Notes: a model not told the origin generated them from the letters alone. 11,761 nt of DNA from Pseudomonadota bacterium (GCA_030610915.1 JAUWQS010000025.1:1-11761), one strand, 5' to 3'; counted from the stretch's first letter, positions 1-7,331 are shown. Made by a program: numbers and translations.

Positions 1-43
1 ACGCTGAAGTCTGTCAACTCGTAAATTCGTTTCATCTCTCCCA

Positions 44-71
44 AATTTCTAATTTCCAATTTCAAGTTTCA
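44..71. repeat. Heptamer tandem repeat (AATTTCN-like, 4 units)
   Basis: Four consecutive 7-bp units read AATTTCT, AATTTCC, AATTTCA and AGTTTCA. The stretch is non-coding and lies about 80 bp upstream of the rfaE2 start. It is one of three unrelated arrays in this window with a 7-bp period. No function can be assigned from sequence. Confidence 0.7.
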
Positions 72-103
72 CGCCGTGAATGGCTAAGATTCACAATCAC
101 TCT

Positions 104-141
104 TACATATTGGGGGTTGCCCCTATTTATTGAGCTGATAC
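104..141 (+). repeat. Dispersed 38-bp repeat, copy A (upstream of rfaE2)
   Basis: This stretch matches 4331-4368 at 34 of 38 positions, including an uninterrupted 18-base stretch at its 3' end (TATTTATTGAGCTGATAC). It ends nine bases before the rfaE2 ATG, so it forms the immediate 5' leader of that gene. It contains a small GGGG-TTG-CCCC dyad. The second copy is in the gene-free stretch before the GH38 gene, in the same orientation. A partial echo (AATTTATTGAG) occurs near 7455. Confidence 0.75.
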
Positions 142-150
142 CAATAAGTT

Positions 151-681
151 ATGAATAAGATCTATTCAAAGGAAAAACTGGCTGAAAGGCTTGACAGGCA
201 CAGGAACCGTGGGGAAAGTATCGTCTTTACCAATGGCTGTTTCGATATTCTTCATGTTGGACATACAAGGTATTTAAGGGAAGCTAAAAAAATGGGAGAT
301 GTGCTGGTAGTCGCCCTCAACAGCGATTCATCCGTAAGAGCCATTAAGGGTGAGCAGAGGCCGCTGGTTCCTGAGAACGAAAGGGCGGATGTCGTGGCGT
401 CCCTTGAATCTGTGGATTACGTGACCATATTTAATCAGAGCACACCCCTTGAGCTGATTGAATATCTGAAACCTGATATTCTCGTAAAAGGGGGGGACTG
501 GGCAGAAAAAGATGTGATCGGACGAGAATCGGTGAGAAGGCGAGGGGGTAAAGTGGTCATTATTCCGGAAATTGAAGGGGTATCAACGACAAATATTATT
601 GAAAAAGTGATAAGTACGGTAACTGCTCAGGCGAATAGGCTGAAGGCTGAAGGTAAAAAAACAGTGAACAGTGGACAGTGA
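151..681 (+). CDS. rfaE2: D-glycero-beta-D-manno-heptose 1-phosphate adenylyltransferase (RfaE2/HldE C-terminal type)
   Basis: This is a cytoplasmic nucleotidyltransferase that transfers AMP from ATP to heptose 1-phosphate, giving ADP-heptose for the LPS inner core. The 176-residue product has the cytidylyltransferase-like fold signature: TNGCFDILHVGH at residues 27-38, with the HxGH nucleotide-binding motif at 35-38. It also has the family motifs KGGDW near 113-117 and GVSTTNII near 143-150. It lacks the N-terminal ribokinase-like domain of E. coli HldE, so the kinase step must be encoded elsewhere. The ATG at 151 fits the usual N-terminus, although no clear Shine-Dalgarno precedes it; a dispersed repeat fills the leader. 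The last residues (VNSGQ) and the stop codon are encoded by a 7-bp tandem repeat, so the tail is probably non-native. The gene gap to dksA is about 200 bp, so cotranscription is uncertain. Confidence 0.93.
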   Translation: MNKIYSKEKLAERLDRHRNRGESIVFTNGCFDILHVGHTRYLREAKKMGDVLVVALNSDSSVRAIKGEQRPLVPENERADVVASLESVDYVTIFNQSTPLELIEYLKPDILVKGGDWAEKDVIGRESVRRRGGKVVIIPEIEGVSTTNIIEKVISTVTAQANRLKAEGKKTVNSGQ

Positions 682-693
682 ACAGTGAACAGT
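661..693. repeat. Heptamer tandem repeat (ACAGTGA, ~4.7 units) overlapping the rfaE2 stop
   Basis: Units are ACAGTGA, ACAGTGG, ACAGTGA, ACAGTGA and a partial ACAGT. The TGA stop of rfaE2 (679-681) lies inside the array, so the array both encodes the C-terminal tail and extends into the spacer. A further two-unit 7-bp repeat (CTGACCA, CTGACCT) follows at 699-712. The 7-bp period means each one-unit change would shift the reading frame of the protein's end. Confidence 0.8.
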
Positions 694-710
694 ATTTTCT
701 GACCACTGAC

Positions 711-737
711 CTTCAGCCTGACTACGTGAGTAGTTAC
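711..737 (+). repeat. Inverted repeat flanking dksA, left copy
   Basis: This 27-bp stretch is the reverse complement of 1280-1306 at 25 of 27 positions, with a perfect 23-bp core (711-733 against 1284-1306). It contains a small internal dyad, ACTAC-GTGA-GTAGT, at 721-734. The sequences outside the repeat do not match, so the element is short and defined. Related cores TGAGTAGTT and AACTACTCA recur at 1441-1449 and 7323-7331. Confidence 0.75.
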
Positions 738-818
738 TATCAATCTTCCACTCTCAGCCCATTTGTCCGATTAGTTGTCATGTTTTTTTGCGAAATCATC
801 ATTTTTATCTTTACAAAG

Positions 819-840
819 ATAGGCTGATTATATAGCCTAT
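819..840. promoter_or_regulatory. Perfect dyad upstream of dksA, possible operator/promoter region
   Basis: ATAGGCT (819-825) and AGCCTAT (834-840) form a perfect 7-bp inverted repeat with an 8-bp AT-rich spacer, 44 bp before the dksA start. A second small dyad (ATCTTT-AC-AAAGAT, 807-820) adjoins it. A weak promoter-like pair, TTTACA (810-815) and TATAGC (831-836), overlaps the dyad with a short 15-bp spacer. An operator is possible, but so is a 5' mRNA hairpin. Confidence 0.35.
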
Positions 841-884
841 AGTGTCTATGGGGAATTTATATTAAGAGGTGAATTAGCTAACAA

Positions 885-1247
885 ATGAAACCTGAGAGAC
901 TTGAATATTTTAGAGGGCGTCTGACCCAGGAAATTGAAAACCTGTTGAGCGAAGCTGAGAAAACCGTTTCCGATATGAATGATGGGAAAGAGAGATTTCC
1001 GGATATGACCGACAGGGCAACATTAGAATCTGAAAGAAATTTTGAGCTTCGGATACGGGACAGGGAAAGAAAGTTGATCATGAAGTTGCAGGAGGCTATC
1101 AGGCGTATCGATGAAGGAATGTTTGGTATATGTGAAGTATGCGGAGGGATGATATCCGAGGAAAGGTTAATAGCAAGACCTGTGACCACCCTTTGTATAG
1201 ATTGTAAAACAAAACAGGAAAGACTTGAAAAGATGAAGGGTCAATAA
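885..1247 (+). CDS. dksA: DksA/TraR family RNA polymerase-binding transcription factor
   Basis: DksA-type proteins insert a coiled coil into the secondary channel of RNA polymerase and, with ppGpp, reset transcription of rRNA and amino-acid genes. The 120-residue product is shorter than E. coli DksA (151) and typical of DksA-like proteins outside gammaproteobacteria. The N-terminal half (about 1-75) is charged and helical, as a coiled coil would be. The tip sequence FPDMTDRA carries the DxxDxA motif (D40, D43, A45) needed for DksA activity, which argues against a non-functional TraR relative. The zinc finger is complete: C83, C86, C104 and C107 (CxxC-x17-CxxC). AGAGGTG at 865-871 is a possible ribosome-binding site, though about 13 bases from the ATG; no other in-frame start is plausible. 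The gene sits alone between two inverted repeat copies. Confidence 0.92.
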   Translation: MKPERLEYFRGRLTQEIENLLSEAEKTVSDMNDGKERFPDMTDRATLESERNFELRIRDRERKLIMKLQEAIRRIDEGMFGICEVCGGMISEERLIARPVTTLCIDCKTKQERLEKMKGQ

Positions 1248-1279
1248 GGTTTTTCCGCATTCTCTTTGTTCCAACGTTT

Positions 1280-1306
1280 GTGGCTACTCACGTAGTCAGG
1301 CTGAAG
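1280..1306 (-). repeat. Inverted repeat flanking dksA, right copy
   Basis: This is the reverse-complement partner of 711-737 (25 of 27 bases, perfect over 1284-1306). It lies 33 bp after the dksA stop. The pair brackets only dksA and its upstream region. The copies may be two independent insertions of one short repeat or the ends of an ancient cassette; the sequence alone does not decide. Confidence 0.75.
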
Positions 1307-1549
1307 GGATGGAAGAATATGATTGCCGCCCTGCCTGCAGCAGGCAGGACTTTGACGGAGAAACACCGATTCGCGTGCCAAATATGGCTTCAAAGTGCGC
1401 CGTATCCCCGCTTTTCCTATCAGTCTTTATCCCACCCACCTGAGTAGTTGAGGTTTGGGTGCTATGTCAACTTTTAAACGTGCAGTTCCTTCCAAAATAC
1501 AACTAATCACATGACCACCCGAAAAAAAGTTCTCATTAACCCTTGAAAG
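1307..1549. other. Gene-free spacer dksA-priA with a GC-rich hairpin
   Basis: I see no credible gene here. At 1330-1348 there is a near-perfect 9+9 bp dyad (CCTGCCTGC-A-GCAGGCAGG) that can form a hairpin with a small loop. It lacks a T-run, so it is not a standard terminator. At 1434-1460, an ACCCACC...GGTTTGGGT partial dyad surrounds the core TGAGTAGTT, also found at 727-735 and inverted at 7323-7331. No convincing promoter for priA was found. Confidence 0.5.
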
Positions 1550-1633
1550 ATGTCGGACGGATTCCTTAAAATATCCGAAGAGAAAAGTTTCTACTCCGGA
1601 CTGAAGGATTTCCTGGATGTAAAGGAATCACAG

Positions 1634-4063
1634 ATGCTTGTCAGTGTCGCTATAAATATACCCTCTGAAACGATTTTCACATATTCTGTCCCGGCAGAGT
1701 TTGAACAGGAAATTGCCGTGGGTAAGCGTGTTCTTGTCCCGCTTGGAAACAGGAAAATGACCGGTTACATAATAGGGTCACCAGAGGTGGCCGACAGGGG
1801 GGAGACAAAAGACATAATAGAGGTGCTGGATATAGCGCCGCTCTTTAATGAAGACGATCTCAGATTTTACAAGTGGATATCTGACTATTACATACACTAC
1901 CCTGGAGCATTGCTTGGAAGTATCCTTCCGGGAGGGATAGATATAGAGAGCTGCATGTGGGCTGTCCCCTCCAAAGTGAAAGTAAGGGATACTGCACTAA
2001 ATAACCTGTCTCCGGTTCAACACGGAATAATTGATGTATTGGAAAACCATCCGGAGGGACTGCCTGCAGCCAGGCTTAAAAAGGCGGTAGGCGCCAAACA
2101 GATATATCGTGACCTGAAGGCGCTTCATAAGCTAAAACTCATAACGCTGGAAGAGAGGCTCAAAAAACCCTCCATTAAGACAAAGACAGAGAAGCTATTG
2201 ACCTTAAATCGCTGCGATGAATCTGATTTGAGGTTGACAGATAAACAGAAGAGGATTGTTGATTTCCTCAGCCGGCATGGCGAGAGTTCAATTTCCTCTC
2301 TGCGTCGGGAATTCAAAAGTGTCTCATCTATTATCCGCAGCCTGGAGCAGAAAGGGATTGTCAGTATCTTTGAAAGAGAGGTTTACCGGCGTCCTCCGCA
2401 TGGTCCCGATATAGGAGAAGTTGACGCAGGATTTATCCTCAACAAAGAGCAGCAGGCCGCAGCGACAGAAATTATCCGTGGTATTTTATCTGAAAAGTTC
2501 TCACCCTATCTCCTTCATGGTATTACCGGCAGCGGGAAAACAGAAGTCTACATCAACGCTATAAAAGAGGTCCTCAGGCTAAATGGGGGCGTCATTTTCC
2601 TTGTCCCCGAGATAGCCCTTACGCCGCAATTGTTGAGCAGGTTTAACAGGAGGTTTGAAGATAATGAAATAGCCGTCCTCCACAGCGGAATTTCGAGGAG
2701 AGCAAGATATGACCAGTGGAGGAGGATACAGAGTGGCGAAATAAAGATTGTTGTAGGCGCCAGATCGGCAATATTTGCGCCTGTAAGGCATTTAAGACTG
2801 ATAATAGTTGACGAGGAGCACAGCACATCTTACAAACAGGATGAGCATGTGCAATATAATGCTCGTGATTTAGCGATAGTAAGGGCGAAACTGAATTCGG
2901 CGGCTGTTGTGTTAGGTTCCGCCACGCCGGAAATTCAGACTTATCACAACACAAAAGAAAAACGATACGGACATCTGTCTTTGCCTGTAAGGGTGGAAAA
3001 TAAGCCCCTCCCACAGGTTGATATCATCGATATGAGGGAAGAAAAAGACGAACGGGGGAAACCCCCGATCTTATCTCGGTTTCTGAAGTCTTCAATCAGG
3101 GATACACTCGAAAGTGGGAAACAATCACTTCTCTTTTTGAACAGACGTGGTTTTAATACCTTTTTGTGCTGCTTTGGCTGTGGTTATGTCTTCAAGTGCC
3201 TGAACTGTTCTGTCGCAATGACGTACCATGCAGATGACGGGACTCTCAGGTGCCATTATTGTGATTACACCATAAATGTCCCGTCAACCTGTCCCGAGTG
3301 CGGCGGAAGAAGAATAAGGAATTATGGCGTTGGGACGGAAAGGGTGGAAAAAGAGGTTTCAAGGCTATTTCCCGGGGCCAGAGTGGAGCGGATGGACAGT
3401 GACACCACCGCAAAAAAGGGGGTATATGAAAAATTACTCAAGGCCCTGGACACAGGAGATATCGACATACTCATAGGCACCCAGATGATTACGAAGGGAC
3501 ATGATTTCCCCAACATAACACTTGTCGGCGTGATATCTGCCGATATGTCCCTTAATATTCCCGATTTCAGGGCGGCGGAAAGGACATTCCAGATCATAAC
3601 CCAGGTCTCGGGAAGAAGCGGAAGGGGGGATTCGCCAGGCAGGGTTGTTGTGCAGACCTTCAATCCGGGATATTATGCCATCAAGCGGGCAAAGGAGCAT
3701 GACTATCAGGGATTTTATGGAGATGAAATAACGCTTCGCAGGGAGCTTGGTTATCCGCCGTTTTCCCGGATGGTGAATCTGCGTTTATCCGGCTTAAAAG
3801 AAGACAGAGTAGCAGAACAGGCCGGAAGTACAGGAGTTCTTGCCAGAAAGTTTTCCAGGGATGGGGCAATAAGAGGAAAAGTGGAGGTTATAGGCCCTGC
3901 TGCGGCTCCCATCGCCAAAGTTAAGGGGAGATACAGGTGGCATATCCTTCTGAAGGGGAGAGATATAAAAGCGCTCCATACCCTTGTTAGGAATATACTC
4001 TGGGAAACGAGGAGAGATAGCTTCGATATCAAGGTGGATGTGGATCCGGTCAATTTCATGTAG
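1634..4063 (+). CDS. priA: Primosomal replication restart helicase PriA
   Basis: PriA recognises stalled or collapsed replication forks, unwinds the lagging arm and starts primosome assembly to reload DnaB. Numbered from the 1634 ATG (809 residues), the N-terminal fork-binding domain covers about 1-90. A winged-helix region follows at roughly 110-240. Helicase lobe 1 has Walker A GITGSGKT at 296-303 and DEEH at 393-396. The zinc-binding insert has eight cysteines at 513, 516, 522, 525, 540, 543, 553 and 556, with the PriA spacing CxxC-x5-CxxC-x14-CxxC-x9-CxxC. Motifs GTQMITKGHDFP and QVSGRSGRG mark lobe 2. The frame stays open back to an ATG at 1550. I prefer 1634 because AAAGGA (1621-1626) lies 7 bases before it and because MLVSVAINIPSETIFTYSVP matches where PriA proteins usually begin. 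The extra 28 residues from 1550 have no family counterpart that I recognise. Confidence 0.95.
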   Translation: MLVSVAINIPSETIFTYSVPAEFEQEIAVGKRVLVPLGNRKMTGYIIGSPEVADRGETKDIIEVLDIAPLFNEDDLRFYKWISDYYIHYPGALLGSILPGGIDIESCMWAVPSKVKVRDTALNNLSPVQHGIIDVLENHPEGLPAARLKKAVGAKQIYRDLKALHKLKLITLEERLKKPSIKTKTEKLLTLNRCDESDLRLTDKQKRIVDFLSRHGESSISSLRREFKSVSSIIRSLEQKGIVSIFEREVYRRPPHGPDIGEVDAGFILNKEQQAAATEIIRGILSEKFSPYLLHGITGSGKTEVYINAIKEVLRLNGGVIFLVPEIALTPQLLSRFNRRFEDNEIAVLHSGISRRARYDQWRRIQSGEIKIVVGARSAIFAPVRHLRLIIVDEEHSTSYKQDEHVQYNARDLAIVRAKLNSAAVVLGSATPEIQTYHNTKEKRYGHLSLPVRVENKPLPQVDIIDMREEKDERGKPPILSRFLKSSIRDTLESGKQSLLFLNRRGFNTFLCCFGCGYVFKCLNCSVAMTYHADDGTLRCHYCDYTINVPSTCPECGGRRIRNYGVGTERVEKEVSRLFPGARVERMDSDTTAKKGVYEKLLKALDTGDIDILIGTQMITKGHDFPNITLVGVISADMSLNIPDFRAAERTFQIITQVSGRSGRGDSPGRVVVQTFNPGYYAIKRAKEHDYQGFYGDEITLRRELGYPPFSRMVNLRLSGLKEDRVAEQAGSTGVLARKFSRDGAIRGKVEVIGPAAAPIAKVKGRYRWHILLKGRDIKALHTLVRNILWETRRDSFDIKVDVDPVNFM

Positions 4064-4182
4064 GAGGCTGTCATCCAATTCTGAACCCCTGTCCCTGTGT
4101 GTGGAAACTCAGTAACACTCTATCCCTTCGAAAAAAAATCGTAATCGTTCGATAAATAGGGGAAGGCATATGGCAGAAGCAT

Positions 4183-4261
4183 GTAGCGGAAGGCTTCAGC
4201 CTTCCATGTGCTTTAGTCATACTGTGTTGCGTGAATATGGAGACCTGAAGGTCTCCGCTAC
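4183..4261. repeat. Composite REP/BIME-like palindrome
   Basis: Outer arms GTAGCGGA (4183-4190) and TCCGCTAC (4254-4261) enclose two smaller hairpins: GGAAGGC-TTCA-GCCTTCC (4188-4205) and GGAGACC-TGAA-GGTCTCC (4239-4256). A still wider 8-bp pair, CATGTAGC (4180-4187) and GCTACATG (4329-4336), encloses the whole unit and another dyad, GGCGTA-ACCTC-TACGCC, near 4284-4300. The paired hairpins resemble bacterial interspersed mosaic elements made from REP units, often mobilised by RAYT (Y1) transposases; no such gene is in this window. Confidence 0.7.
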
Positions 4262-4330
4262 AGGGGGGCTGGCAAAACTCAAAGGCGTAACCTCTACGCC
4301 CAAACCCCGCTTCCAGAAGATGGAGGCGGC

Positions 4331-4368
4331 TACATGTCTGGGGTTGCCCTTATTTATTGAGCTGATAC
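4331..4368 (+). repeat. Dispersed 38-bp repeat, copy B
   Basis: This matches 104-141 at 34 of 38 positions in the same orientation. It lies just after the composite palindrome, about 175 bp before the GH38 start. Unlike copy A, it does not abut a start codon. Confidence 0.75.
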
Positions 4369-4395
4369 AACAAGATTTTGTTTCAAGTGAACAAA

Positions 4396-4425
4396 GCGGT
4401 CAGCTTTTATCCAAAAGCTAACCGC
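4396..4425. repeat. Strong hairpin in the priA-GH38 spacer (possible terminator)
   Basis: A 13-bp stem with one mismatch, GCGGTCAGCTTTT (4396-4408) and AAAAGCTAACCGC (4413-4425), closes a 4-base loop. A T-rich run (AATTTTTT) follows about ten bases later, too far for a classical intrinsic terminator. It lies about 330 bp after the priA stop. The rest of the spacer from 4064 to 4543 shows only repeats. A small dyad GCCTG-GG-CAGGC sits at 4493-4504. Confidence 0.45.
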
Positions 4426-4543
4426 ACAGGTCTAATTTTTTCAAAGAGCTAAATTCATACGAAACTCATGGCGCAGCATTCAGTGTGATCGTGCCTGGGC
4501 AGGCCTGAACCTGTGAATGCCTATGGTAAAGAGGAGTTCAGAA

Positions 4544-7303
4544 ATGGTGAAAGAAAGGAAAAAAAAGATACCGGCGAGGGCAGCAGGAGATGTTTTATAT
4601 ATCCATGTGTTCTCTCATACTCACTGGGATTTCGAATGGTACGAAGTTCAGGAAGGGATTAAACTGCCGCTGGTTCGCCTCATCGATCATCTTATGGATA
4701 CGCTGGAGTGTTGTCCGGCTTTTAAGTTTCATTTTGACGGTCAGGTCATGCCGATAATGGACTATCTGGAAATCTTAAAGGAGGAAGACAACTGTGACAA
4801 TAAAAACAGGGTTGGGGAGGCGGAACGTAGAATCAGTAAATTTGTCACAAGAGGACAATTAAGTATCGGCCCATGCTGGAGCACGCCTGAAACTTGTCTT
4901 ATCAGTTGTGAGTCGCTTATCAGAAATATAAACAGAGGAATAAGGTTTTCTAAAAAATTCGGGGCAGTGAGTTCGGTTTTTTACAATGCGGATGCATTCC
5001 AATATCATTCACAGGTTCCGCAGATAATTAAAGAGACCGGTTTAAAGGCGGCTTTTACCTGGCGTGCCTATAAAGCGGGGAAAGCTTTAAAGGACCTTTG
5101 CATCTGGGAAGGAGCTGACAAGACCTCTGTTATAAAATATTATCCGCCCCGGAGTTATGCCCAGATATGGCAACTACCCCCAACCCCCCTGGACGCTCTG
5201 AATATTCTCAAAAGAGAAGCAGATTTTTTGAGAAATTCTGCGGTTACCAAACATGTTCTTATTACGCAGGGAAATGATCAAATAGAAGCCCAATCCGATG
5301 TTAATGTAACTGTTAATAAGGTGAATGAGATTATTGGGGAAAACTATCATGTCAGCCATGTTACGCTGGAAGAATTTTTCAAGATAATCAAGAATGAAGA
5401 ACCTGAATTAAACATCTTTCAGGGTGAACTAACCGGCAATAAATGGGCATGCACTTTGAGTGGTCAGTTGTCTGCAAGGATTTATCTAAAGCAAAAAAAC
5501 AAAGAAGCGGAAATATCAATAGAAAAATGGGCTGAGCCCTTTGCCACGTTTGCCTGGCTGCTGGGAGCTGAATATCCTGCAGGTTTACTGGAAAGGGCAT
5601 GGGAATATTTAATGAGGCAGCATTTTCATCACTGCAATGCCTGTGCGATCGATGAGGTGCATCGTGAAGGAGAGGTAAGATACAAAAGCGCCATTGAATT
5701 GGCAAAGGGGGTTGCAAGTGAGAGCCTGAAGAGGATATCATCAAAAATAGACAGCTCGCACATTATTGATGATAAGGAAAGCGCCCTGGTTATTTTTAAT
5801 CCTTCCGATGTTGAGAGGACCGGTGTAGTTAATGTCGAAATAGATATCGACGCTCACAACGATGCCGACTGGCAGGGAGATAAAAACGAAATCAGGGTGC
5901 AATCGATTCTGATAACAGATTTAGCGCTGAAGGACGAACAAGGGGAAGGAATTCCTTCCCAGATTCTCAATGGTAGAAATGGCGCTTGTGAAATAGCTTT
6001 TTGGGCCGAAAAAATCCCGCCTTTTGGATATAAGACATACGGATTAGGGTTTCCAGGCGGCCAACCGTCACACAAGCATGGCAATATCGGCAATAAAAAG
6101 AGAAATATACTCGAAAACGATATACTAAAAATAACCATCAGGGAAAACGGCTCATTAACTATCCTTGATAAGAGAAATGGTGAGGTATTTAACAATCAGA
6201 ATATACTTGAAGATTCGGCTGACCATGGAGACACCTATAATTTCGACCTGCTTAAGGGAGATAAGTTGATTACTTCAAAAGGGGCGAAAGGAAAGATTAC
6301 CCTTAAAGAAAACGGACCATTTGTGGCAACTTATCAGGTAAAAACTGAACTGGTTCTGCCTGAGTGTCTGGCTCCCGACAGGAAAGCGAGGAGCAAGAAG
6401 TTGGTAAAACTTCCGGTCCTCTTTTATATTACTCTAAAAAAAGGTTCTCCGCTGATTTATATAACTGCCGAGATAGATAATCAGATCAAAGACCACCGTT
6501 TGCGGGTCGTTTTTTCCGGTCCCAAGAGCGATTTTGTTCATATTCAGACGCAAGGTGATGTAGTCAAAAGACGGATAGAAAAATATGAGGAATATCCCAT
6601 GAGTTGGAGGAGAGACATAGCGCATAGTACAAGCGTAGGAGATCTGCCAAAAGAGAAAGCCCCTTCCCTGACACAATTCCAGCGCAATTTTGCAGGCATT
6701 AATGATGGTGAAAGGGGATTGTTTATTTTAAATAAAGGGCTGCCGGAATATGAGGCGCGAACCGATGGAACCATTGCCCTAACGTTGTTGCGTTCAGTAG
6801 GATGGCTTTCCCAGGACGATCTTGTCAGCAGGGATAACCTGGCTGGTCCTAAGATAGAAGTCCCGGATGCCCAGTGTATCAGGAAACATATCTTTGAATA
6901 TGCCATTCTTATTCAGGATGGGCCGTTGGGATCGGAAGTCAGGTATGAAAACCAGTATAGCATTCCGATTAAAAGCCTGGAGATTCCCTGGCAGGAAGGA
7001 AGGCTTCCTTTCCATCTAAGTTTTGTGCGAATCAAACCTGACGCGATGATGGTAGCCGCCATCAAAAAGGCTTACATCGATGACAATGTAATTATCAGGC
7101 TTTTTAATCCCACTAAGAGACGGTTAAAAGGAACCCTATCGATCTGGTGCGGGATAAAAGAGGCATGGCTTACCGATCTGAACGAAGAAAAAAGGGAGGC
7201 AATACCTGTGCAAAGTGATGGGAGTATCCCGATTGAGGCCGGGCCTAAGAAGATTATTACGATAAGTCTGAGCAGCTACTCAGCCACAGATTCACACAGA
7301 TGA
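4544..7303 (+). CDS. Glycoside hydrolase family 38 alpha-mannosidase (MngB-like)
   Basis: GH38 enzymes are zinc-dependent retaining alpha-mannosidases. Numbered from the 4544 ATG (919 residues), HTHWDFEWY at 25-33 supplies the zinc ligands H25 and D29. FHFDGQ near 67-72 and IGPCWSTPET near 106-115 follow, and NADAF places the likely nucleophile/zinc ligand at D150. A helical middle domain ends in HFHHC (360-364), where the last zinc His is expected. The beta-sandwich domain begins about 525 (ENDILKITI...NGSLTILDK). LTLLRSVGWLS near 746 and a downstream GP...P.AQ segment are typical of the GH38 C-terminus. The layout most resembles E. coli MngB (mannosylglycerate hydrolase), but substrate is not proven. 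There is no signal peptide or membrane segment, so it should act in the cytoplasm. GAGGAG (4531-4536) sits 7 bases before 4544, favouring it over ATGs at 4517 and 4523. The residue after the zinc His is His rather than the usual Asp. The stop codon lies in a 10-bp tandem repeat. Confidence 0.88.
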   Translation: MVKERKKKIPARAAGDVLYIHVFSHTHWDFEWYEVQEGIKLPLVRLIDHLMDTLECCPAFKFHFDGQVMPIMDYLEILKEEDNCDNKNRVGEAERRISKFVTRGQLSIGPCWSTPETCLISCESLIRNINRGIRFSKKFGAVSSVFYNADAFQYHSQVPQIIKETGLKAAFTWRAYKAGKALKDLCIWEGADKTSVIKYYPPRSYAQIWQLPPTPLDALNILKREADFLRNSAVTKHVLITQGNDQIEAQSDVNVTVNKVNEIIGENYHVSHVTLEEFFKIIKNEEPELNIFQGELTGNKWACTLSGQLSARIYLKQKNKEAEISIEKWAEPFATFAWLLGAEYPAGLLERAWEYLMRQHFHHCNACAIDEVHREGEVRYKSAIELAKGVASESLKRISSKIDSSHIIDDKESALVIFNPSDVERTGVVNVEIDIDAHNDADWQGDKNEIRVQSILITDLALKDEQGEGIPSQILNGRNGACEIAFWAEKIPPFGYKTYGLGFPGGQPSHKHGNIGNKKRNILENDILKITIRENGSLTILDKRNGEVFNNQNILEDSADHGDTYNFDLLKGDKLITSKGAKGKITLKENGPFVATYQVKTELVLPECLAPDRKARSKKLVKLPVLFYITLKKGSPLIYITAEIDNQIKDHRLRVVFSGPKSDFVHIQTQGDVVKRRIEKYEEYPMSWRRDIAHSTSVGDLPKEKAPSLTQFQRNFAGINDGERGLFILNKGLPEYEARTDGTIALTLLRSVGWLSQDDLVSRDNLAGPKIEVPDAQCIRKHIFEYAILIQDGPLGSEVRYENQYSIPIKSLEIPWQEGRLPFHLSFVRIKPDAMMVAAIKKAYIDDNVIIRLFNPTKRRLKGTLSIWCGIKEAWLTDLNEEKREAIPVQSDGSIPIEAGPKKIITISLSSYSATDSHR

Positions 7304-7314
7304 ACGCAGATAGA
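7285..7314. repeat. 10-bp tandem repeat overlapping the GH38 stop
   Basis: Three 10-bp units read CACAGATTCA, CACAGATGAA and CGCAGATAGA. The TGA stop of the mannosidase gene (7301-7303) is inside the second unit, so the last residues (TDSHR) are repeat-encoded. This is the second gene in the window whose 3' end runs into a tandem array. Confidence 0.7.
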
Positions 7315-7331
7315 TTTAAAGTAACTACTCA

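Noticed and set aside
151..681. Full bifunctional HldE (kinase plus adenylyltransferase)
   Set aside because: Only the adenylyltransferase domain is present; upstream sequence from 1 to 150 does not encode a ribokinase-like domain in frame.
878..1189. 103-codon reverse-strand frame opposite dksA
   Set aside because: It is the complement of a clear DksA with intact zinc finger and tip motif, and its own translation shows no recognisable domain.
2643..4078. Several reverse-strand frames of 60-120 codons opposite priA
   Set aside because: All lie antisense to conserved helicase motifs and give low-complexity, Cys/Pro/Ser-rich translations typical of shadow frames.
4170..4421. 83-codon open frame on the + strand between priA and the GH38 gene
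   Set aside because: It runs straight through the composite palindrome, the dispersed 38-bp repeat and the 4396-4425 hairpin, has no family resemblance and no good ribosome-binding site. It is most likely non-coding repeat sequence.
4396..4425. Hairpin as a definite Rho-independent terminator of priA
   Set aside because: The stem is strong, but the T-run is about ten bases away and the site is about 330 bp past the priA stop, so it is listed only as a hairpin.
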